Below are positions 7,698 to 12,024 of a stretch of 13,459 nt of DNA, piece by piece. Numbering within the stretch: position 1 is the first letter of the stretch; each line of letters starts with the position of its first letter. Location of the stretch: positions 2,012 through 15,470 of the forward strand of contig VBPP01000009.1 of NCBI GenBank assembly GCA_005877365.1, written 5' to 3'. This stretch comes from Nitrososphaerota archaeon (GTDB taxonomy: Archaea; Thermoproteota; Nitrososphaeria; Nitrososphaerales; Gagatemarchaeaceae). The notes beneath the pieces were generated by a model, which did no database searches, had not been told where the DNA came from, and was given only the letters and a program-made list of their open reading frames with translations. Both the position numbers and the translations under genes were made by a program.

Positions 7698-7700
7698 AGT

Positions 7701-8657
7701 GTGAACCTCCTCCAATTCTCCCGCACCGGAGCTGATAGGAGGATTGGCCTTGTCGAAGGCGATTCCGTGATCGACCTTAGCCAGTCGAGTTCGGGCGCCT
7801 TCTCTTCATGGCCGGCGCTTCTGCAGGCTGTCGAAGCCGAGGGGACCGAAATCACCGAATTCATCCTTCAGAAATCGGATCGGATGTCTTCGTCTCTGAC
7901 CCTCGCGTCTCTCCTGGGTGGGAGACAAGACAGACCTCCTTTTCTGCTTCCTCCGGTTGAAGCCGCAGAAGTTTGGGGATGCGGGGTGACCTATCTTCGC
8001 AGCAGGGATGCAAGGGAGGATGAGACATTGGTGAAGGGAATCTACGACAGGGTCTACGAGTCGGAGAGACCGGAACTATTTTTCAAGGGAAATCCGAGGA
8101 CCGTCGTTGCCCATAACGAGGCAATTGGGATAAGGGAGGACTCGTCGTGGAATGTTCCGGAGCCCGAGCTGGCCTTCGTCCTGGGAGTCGACGGCGAGAT
8201 AATCGGTTTGACAGCTGGCAACGACGTGTCTTCGAGAGACATCGAACGCCAGAACCCCCTTTACCTGCCACAAGCGAAGATTTACGACAGGTCATGTTCC
8301 TTGGGCCCCACCCTCTTGGTCGGGCGGCGCCAGCAGGCGGACCTCGGGATATCCATGGCAGTCATCAGGGACGGTGCTGAGGTCTTTCAAGCGTCGACCA
8401 GAACCTCGAGGATGAAGAGATCGCTCGATGAATTGCGTTCCCACCTTCTCCGTTGCAACAGCGTTCCTCCCCTCAGCGTCTGTCTAACCGGCACTGGCAT
8501 CGTCCCGCCAGACGACTTCACACTGCAGGAGGAGGACAGGGTGGAGATAGAACTGGAAAAAGTCGGGAAGCTCGTCAACGAGGTCGTGAAGGTCCGCATG
8601 AGAATTCCTCCCCGGAATCCGGAAGAACGAAGGAATTTGGAGGCCTATTCGGGTTGA
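7701..8657 (+). CDS. kdaD: FAH-family dehydratase, 2-keto-3-deoxy-D-arabinonate dehydratase-like
   Basis: A 318-residue fumarylacetoacetate hydrolase-family protein that strongly resembles Sulfolobus KdaD as I remember it: VEAAEVWGCGVTY, YDRVYESERPELFFK, NVPEPELAFVLG, NDVSSRDIERQNPLYLPQ and KIYDRSCSLGP all have near counterparts. KdaD converts 2-keto-3-deoxy-D-arabinonate to 2,5-dioxopentanoate in oxidative pentose breakdown. The FAH metal ligands are E154, E156 (within PEPEL) and D175, with K193 nearby, all conserved. The start is GTG behind AGGAGGGG. The gene is first in an operon and its TGA overlaps the TTG of the PLP enzyme. The resemblance extends over most of the protein, so a KdaD-like reaction on a 2-keto-3-deoxy sugar acid is the best guess, although other FAH members act on catechol-derived diacids. 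Symbol given for resemblance only. Confidence 0.82.
   Translation: MNLLQFSRTGADRRIGLVEGDSVIDLSQSSSGAFSSWPALLQAVEAEGTEITEFILQKSDRMSSSLTLASLLGGRQDRPPFLLPPVEAAEVWGCGVTYLRSRDAREDETLVKGIYDRVYESERPELFFKGNPRTVVAHNEAIGIREDSSWNVPEPELAFVLGVDGEIIGLTAGNDVSSRDIERQNPLYLPQAKIYDRSCSLGPTLLVGRRQQADLGISMAVIRDGAEVFQASTRTSRMKRSLDELRSHLLRCNSVPPLSVCLTGTGIVPPDDFTLQEEDRVEIELEKVGKLVNEVVKVRMRIPPRNPEERRNLEAYSG
8639..8643 (+). promoter_or_regulatory. ribosome binding site of the PLP enzyme inside the KdaD-like gene
   Basis: GGAGG lies 10 bases before the TTG at 8654 and within the last codons of the upstream gene. It supports the TTG as start; the frame is open far upstream, but those codons overlap the dehydratase. Confidence 0.55.
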
Positions 8658-9742
8658 ATCCCCAAACACTCCTCGAGGTCGATTCGCCAGCTCTTCTTGT
8701 TGACATAGACAGAATGCGGAGGAACATTCAGAAGATGGCGAGGTTCGCCAAAGAGTGCGGCGTAGAGCTCCGGCCCCACGTCAAAACCCACAAGGTTCCA
8801 GCAATCGCGAGGATGCAGCTCGAAGCGGGTTCCAAGGGAATCTGCGTTCAGAAGGTGAGCGAGGCCGAGGTCTTTGCAGGAGCTGGATTCGAGAATGTGT
8901 TCATCACGAATGAAGTCGTTGGGAGGCAGAAGCTCGTGAAGTTGGTCGAGCTCGCGGAGAGGAACAGAATCTCTGTAGCGGTTGACAACGAGGCGAATGT
9001 ACACGAGATCTCGAACCAGGCTAAGGAGGCTGGGGCGGAGATAGCGCTCTTCGTCGACGTCGACGTTGGAATGCACCGATGCGGAGTAAGACCGGAAAGC
9101 GCACCCGCCCTGGCGAATCTCATCTCAAGGAGTGAGGGCGTGAGTCTCGGTGGAATCATGGGTTACGAGGGGCATGTGGGAGGAGCAAAAAACGATGCTG
9201 AGCGGGACCGTCTCTGCAGGGCCTCGACCGATTCGATAGCTCGCGCCAAGAGAGAGATGGTTCGCTCTGGAATCTCGGTGGAAAGTGTGAGCATGGGATC
9301 ATCGGTAAGTGTATGGACCAACGCAAAGAATCCCGACGTAACGGAGGTGCAGCCGGGCATGTACGTCTTCAATGACGGGTTTCTGATGTCCAACAAGGTT
9401 GCGTCGCCAGAGGAGTGTGCCCTGACAGTTCTGACGACGGTGATGAGCACCCCAGCTCCTGACAGAGCCGTGGTCGATGCGGGGTCGAAGGCATTTCAGT
9501 TCGACATGGGCCACTATCCTTCTCCACTTGAGAGGAAAGGTTTGGAGATGATCAAGTTCTCGGAAGAGCATGGCTGGCTGAAGGTGTCGGCAGGAGCGAA
9601 AACACCCGCCCTAGGTGAGCGCCTCAGATTCATCCCGTATCACTGTTGCACCTGCGTGAACCAACACGATTGGATGTTCGGTTTCAGGGGTGAAAAGGTG
9701 GAGACAGTGTGGAGAGTAGAGGCTCGCGGCAAGATGAGCTAA
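8654..9742 (+). CDS. D-threonine aldolase / D-serine dehydratase-like PLP enzyme (fold type III)
   Basis: With a TTG start at 8654 the protein has 362 residues, the normal family size. The N-terminus shows VDSPALLVDIDRMRRNI, then RPHVKTHK with K44 as the PLP-binding lysine of the alanine racemase-type barrel. GGIMGYEGH is a further family motif. Near the C-terminus FIPYHCCTC provides H330 and C332 in the H-x-C arrangement used for the divalent metal in D-serine dehydratase; D-threonine aldolases usually have H-x-D there, so dehydratase-type or hydroxyaspartate-type chemistry is favoured. The start codon shares bases with the dehydratase stop (TTGA), indicating translational coupling. Possible roles are D-serine or D-threonine breakdown, or cleavage of a 3-hydroxy-D-amino acid to glycine or glyoxylate products. 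Family firm, substrate inferred. Confidence 0.85.
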   Translation: MNPQTLLEVDSPALLVDIDRMRRNIQKMARFAKECGVELRPHVKTHKVPAIARMQLEAGSKGICVQKVSEAEVFAGAGFENVFITNEVVGRQKLVKLVELAERNRISVAVDNEANVHEISNQAKEAGAEIALFVDVDVGMHRCGVRPESAPALANLISRSEGVSLGGIMGYEGHVGGAKNDAERDRLCRASTDSIARAKREMVRSGISVESVSMGSSVSVWTNAKNPDVTEVQPGMYVFNDGFLMSNKVASPEECALTVLTTVMSTPAPDRAVVDAGSKAFQFDMGHYPSPLERKGLEMIKFSEEHGWLKVSAGAKTPALGERLRFIPYHCCTCVNQHDWMFGFRGEKVETVWRVEARGKMS

Positions 9743-9826
9743 AGTCGAAATCCACTATCCTGTCACCTAGCCATCTTGGGTCCCTTTCGTGAAAGTCTAC
9801 AATGAGCCGGCTTTTCCGAAAAACTG

Positions 9827-10135
9827 ATGGGAACGAATATGAAATCAAAGGAAAGCCGTCGGGTTTGCACGCATGAATCCGAGTACGTCGAACTCAACAT
9901 CTATCGGAGCGCTGTGGACGATGCCGCCGAGATGTTCTTGATGGGGAGAGATCTCCATGCGTCGAATAATGTTATGGAGATCGGGTGCGACGAAATTGTT
10001 TTCCCTTGGTACCGGGTGCTCGAAGCGGAATTGCAACCAGATCAAGGCGTTTGGGTGCAGCATAGGCGTAAAAATCATTCAAAATCTCTCGTCTGTGCTG
10101 GCGGTGGCCACGGTGTGCCCACTGGCTCCAGATAA
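9827..10135 (+). CDS. doubtful small open reading frame, unknown function
   Basis: A 102-codon frame beginning ATG (another in-frame ATG is at 9839). I do not recognise the product. It begins with a charged stretch (KSKESRR) and a moderately amphipathic middle (AEMFLMGRDL, GCDEIVFPWYRVLEAEL), but the C-terminal part (KNHSKSLVCAGGGHG) looks non-coding. Third codon positions show less G/C preference than the neighbouring genes, and there is no clear Shine-Dalgarno sequence or TATA-like box at leaderless distance. It may be a decayed gene or chance. Confidence 0.18.
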   Translation: MGTNMKSKESRRVCTHESEYVELNIYRSAVDDAAEMFLMGRDLHASNNVMEIGCDEIVFPWYRVLEAELQPDQGVWVQHRRKNHSKSLVCAGGGHGVPTGSR

Positions 10136-10144
10136 GATTCCAGT

Positions 10145-10156
10145 CAATTTTTCTTA
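10145..10156 (+). terminator. possible T-tract terminator
   Basis: CAATTTTTCTTA contains five consecutive T followed by CTT, a plausible archaeal termination signal for plus-strand transcription arriving from the KdaD-like/PLP operon, although it lies about 400 bases after that operon's last stop. Confidence 0.35.
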
Positions 10157-10227
10157 CTGAGGGTCCAGTAATTAGAATTAAGACTTCTGCTGAAAAATGT
10201 CAGAGATGGTCTGCGATTGGTCTTGCG

Positions 10228-10296
10228 CGTTCAGCAATTCGACGTCGCATCAGCATCGTTTCAGCCAAGTAGCGACTGTATCAAAATCGTTTCAGC
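10228..10296. repeat. three phased TTCAGC direct repeats upstream of the membrane protein gene
   Basis: TTCAGC occurs at 10230-10235, 10260-10265 and 10291-10296, that is at spacings of 30 and 31 bases. The last two copies extend to the identical 11-mer ATCGTTTCAGC (10255-10265 and 10286-10296); the first is CGTTCAGC. A weaker GTCAGA sits another 31 bases upstream. The spacing is close to three helical turns, placing the copies on one face of the DNA, 47 to 113 bases before the ATG at 10343. This suggests an operator array, but no regulator is known. Confidence 0.5.
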
Positions 10297-10342
10297 GAAT
10301 CAATTTAGCCCCACCCTTTCCATACATCCCTGTGATTCAAAA

Positions 10343-10786
10343 ATGACTACACAACCAATGACAGAGGGATTCCCCAACACGGCGTCGGTACTCGCCATAA
10401 TAGGAGGCTGTCTCATGATCGTGGCTGGAATGCTCATCACGGCGCTTGCCGTTTTCGTGATTCCTCACCTAAGCACCTCCCTATTCCATAACGCAACCGG
10501 ATCACTCCCGGTTCAAAATGTTCCTAGCTTCGTAGGAAGTATCCTGACGGGGTTCGGCTTGCTCGGGCTCATTTCAGGCATCATCGTGCTCGGTTCTGGC
10601 ATCATGCTAAGGATCAATCCGGGCCAGTCGGTCGTCTTCGGATTGCTGATACTTGTCTTCTCCGTTCTAAGCTTCTTCGGGTCGGGAGGGTTCGTCGGAG
10701 GAGCGGTATTGGGCATAATAGGCGGCATCATGACACTCAGGTGGAGACGGCCGGCAGCGCCAGCAGGGGCGCCTCCAAGAAGCTAG
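10343..10786 (+). CDS. small four-helix integral membrane protein, archaeal, unknown function
   Basis: A 147-residue hydrophobic protein with four predicted membrane helices at about 13-40, 64-90, 96-113 and 115-133, glycine-rich in helices 3 and 4 (FFGSGGFVGG, LGIIGGIM), and a short basic and proline-rich cytoplasmic tail. The NPGQSVVFGLLILVFSVLS followed by a GGxxGxxxGxxGG pattern is common in small archaeal membrane proteins annotated only as domains of unknown function (DUF6114-like; recalled, not searched). The frame is open upstream, but ATG 10343 is chosen because the hydrophilic MTTQPMTEG leads directly into the first helix and the region before it is AT-rich with phased repeats. It lies 74 bases before a membrane-anchored regulator and may be co-transcribed with it. 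Confidence 0.72.
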   Translation: MTTQPMTEGFPNTASVLAIIGGCLMIVAGMLITALAVFVIPHLSTSLFHNATGSLPVQNVPSFVGSILTGFGLLGLISGIIVLGSGIMLRINPGQSVVFGLLILVFSVLSFFGSGGFVGGAVLGIIGGIMTLRWRRPAAPAGAPPRS

Positions 10787-10840
10787 AAGATAGGGAAACC
10801 AAGGAGAGCGGTTAAGGTAAAGAATCTTCCCGGGAGCAGC

Positions 10841-10848
10841 AGGGGGAG
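10841..10848 (+). promoter_or_regulatory. possible ribosome binding site of the winged-helix gene
   Basis: AGGGGGAG ends 12 bases before the TTG at 10861, slightly longer than the usual spacing. It supports translation from a leadered transcript, perhaps shared with the upstream membrane protein. Confidence 0.4.
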
Positions 10849-10860
10849 TGGCCAAACGAC

Positions 10861-11376
10861 TTGAAGAAGCTCAAGGTTCTGCTGGTACTGCTGCTGGCGG
10901 CAACCTCAGGCCTTGCGGTCTCGATTTACCTGCTTGCGCTGATATATGCCCCGACAGAATCACCGATAAACGAGCTCTACCTAATCTTGACACGCGGTTT
11001 CCCGCAGAACTTGACTTTTTTCATCCCACTTTCCTCCCTCCTGTTTCTCAGCACGGTCCTCGCCAGCATGGTTGGGGTAATCTACTTCCTCGTCCTACCG
11101 GAGATGAAGACCTACTACGAATCTGACCCCGGAAAGGACGCGGGCGCGATGGTTCTGAGGACCTTGAAGCCCGACGAGAAGAAGATTGTCGGTGTGCTCA
11201 AGGTTCATGGGGGCACTTACATGCAGAAATTCATCACCCAGGAGACTGGTCTGTCCAGGCTGAAGACCCACAGAGTCGTTGCTGTGCTCGCTGAGAGAGG
11301 GATTGTGCATGTTGAAAGACGGGGGAACACGAACGAGGTCTCGCTCGTAAAATGGTTCCTCGATGGGATGGGATAA
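10861..11376 (+). CDS. membrane-anchored winged-helix transcription regulator
   Basis: A 171-residue protein with two membrane helices (about 5-29 and 53-79) joined by a short external loop, followed by a charged linker and a C-terminal winged helix-turn-helix at about 99-165. In that domain LKPDEKKIVGVLKVHGG forms the first helix, FITQETGLSRLKTHRVVAVLAERG the helix-turn-helix with recognition helix near 131-145, and IVHVERRGNTNEVSL the wing. Archaea have many such MarR/IclR-like domains tethered to the membrane, where they may sense surface conditions. The TTG start gives a basic KKLK leading directly into helix 1. The nearest candidate target is the small membrane protein 74 bases upstream with its repeats, or the surface protein further right. 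Domain call firm; target unknown. Confidence 0.8.
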   Translation: MKKLKVLLVLLLAATSGLAVSIYLLALIYAPTESPINELYLILTRGFPQNLTFFIPLSSLLFLSTVLASMVGVIYFLVLPEMKTYYESDPGKDAGAMVLRTLKPDEKKIVGVLKVHGGTYMQKFITQETGLSRLKTHRVVAVLAERGIVHVERRGNTNEVSLVKWFLDGMG

Positions 11377-11445
11377 TCAGGTCTCGATGAATTCCGGAAA
11401 CCGCCGAAGAGAATTCGACATTTGAAACTCCGGTTTGTGCTGTCT

Positions 11446-11482
11446 ACCGGTCGGGGGGCGCAGCAGCGTCACCGCTGACCGG
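11446..11482. repeat. two-tier inverted repeat in the spacer after the winged-helix gene
   Basis: An inner hairpin CAGCG-TCAC-CGCTG (11464-11477) is directly followed by ACCGG (11478-11482), which can pair with CCGGT at 11447-11451, with the G-rich stretch between forming a bulge. It lies 70 bases after the regulator gene and about 90 bases before the next start. It could end the upstream transcript or belong to a structured leader or small RNA; no T-tract follows directly. Confidence 0.4.
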
Positions 11483-11497
11483 AGGGAGACCCAAACT

Positions 11498-11511
11498 TGT
11501 TAACTAAAAGG
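11498..11511 (+). promoter_or_regulatory. possible TATA-like element for the HELIE protein gene
   Basis: TTGTTAACTAAAAG is the most AT-rich stretch in the spacer and would place transcription start near 11530, leaving a leader of about 40 bases. There is no Shine-Dalgarno sequence before the TTG at 11572, so the assignment is weak. Confidence 0.3.
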
Positions 11512-11571
11512 GACGAGTCTTTAGACACCGCGGGCCATAAGAGCTCCCGGCCGCTGCTGAATTGACAGATT

Positions 11572-12024
11572 TTGGTTAGAAGGCGGATTGGTAGGGTCAA
11601 GTTCGTCGTTAGCGAGGTGCCTCACCGCAAACAGCGGTATGAAACCGTGGGGGACTGGATCCCAGGGAAGCCGGTCGCAGTACGCGTCAGCAAGATGAAG
11701 GATGAGAGATACGTCTTCCTGGTCGCGCTGCACGAACTCATTGAATACGAGCTGTGCAGGATGAAGGGGATTACCGACGAGCGGGTCGTCGAGTTCGACA
11801 AGAAGTTCGAAAGAGAGAGGTCGATGGGACTTCACGAGAAGTGGGAAGAGCCGGGGGACGACTCGCGCGCTCCCTACAGAAGGGAGCACCAGTTTGCAAC
11901 GATGATAGAAGGGATGGTTGCCCAGAAGCTTGCCGTCAGGTGGCCGGACTACGAGAAGACGGTGATAGCCCTGACCGCCAGGCCCAAGTTTGTCGCAAAA
12001 CAGATGGTTACTAACCGGAACTAG
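11572..12024 (+). CDS. conserved protein of unknown function with HELIE and EPGDD motifs
   Basis: A 150-residue soluble protein with no signal or membrane segment. Features are PHRKQRYETVGDW (17-29), VALHELIEYELCRMKGI (51-67) with H54, E55 and E58, then EEPGDDSRAPYRREHQFA (92-109) with H106, and E113 in IEGMVAQKLAV. I recall similar proteins, with the same order of an HELIE helix, EPGDD, APY and H-x-FA...E, from bacterial, archaeal and phage genomes, always hypothetical. The conserved His and Glu could bind a metal, but no activity is known to me. An in-frame TGA lies three codons upstream, so TTG 11572 is the earliest normal start. The 3' end overlaps the convergent surface-protein gene by 14 bases. 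Confidence 0.72.
   Translation: MVRRRIGRVKFVVSEVPHRKQRYETVGDWIPGKPVAVRVSKMKDERYVFLVALHELIEYELCRMKGITDERVVEFDKKFERERSMGLHEKWEEPGDDSRAPYRREHQFATMIEGMVAQKLAVRWPDYEKTVIALTARPKFVAKQMVTNRN

Larger units (their letters stand above)
9743..10342. other. 600-base region without a convincing gene
   Basis: Between the PLP enzyme and the small membrane protein I find no recognisable protein in any frame, no tRNA-like cloverleaf and no mobile element. It contains one weak plus-strand reading frame (9827-10135), a T-tract at 10148-10152, and three TTCAGC-type repeats at 10230-10296 close to the start of the next gene. From about 10136 the DNA is more AT-rich than the surrounding genes, as expected of regulatory sequence or decayed coding DNA. 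Confidence 0.5.

Noticed and set aside
7464..7700. Upstream extension of the KdaD-like frame to 7464
   Set aside because: It would overlap the LLM gene and shared promoter region by 237 bases with non-family residues; GTG 7701 has a strong Shine-Dalgarno sequence.
11385..11480. C/D box small RNA (GATGA and CTGA elements)
   Set aside because: The two elements are about 90 bases apart and no C'/D' pair with proper spacing is visible.
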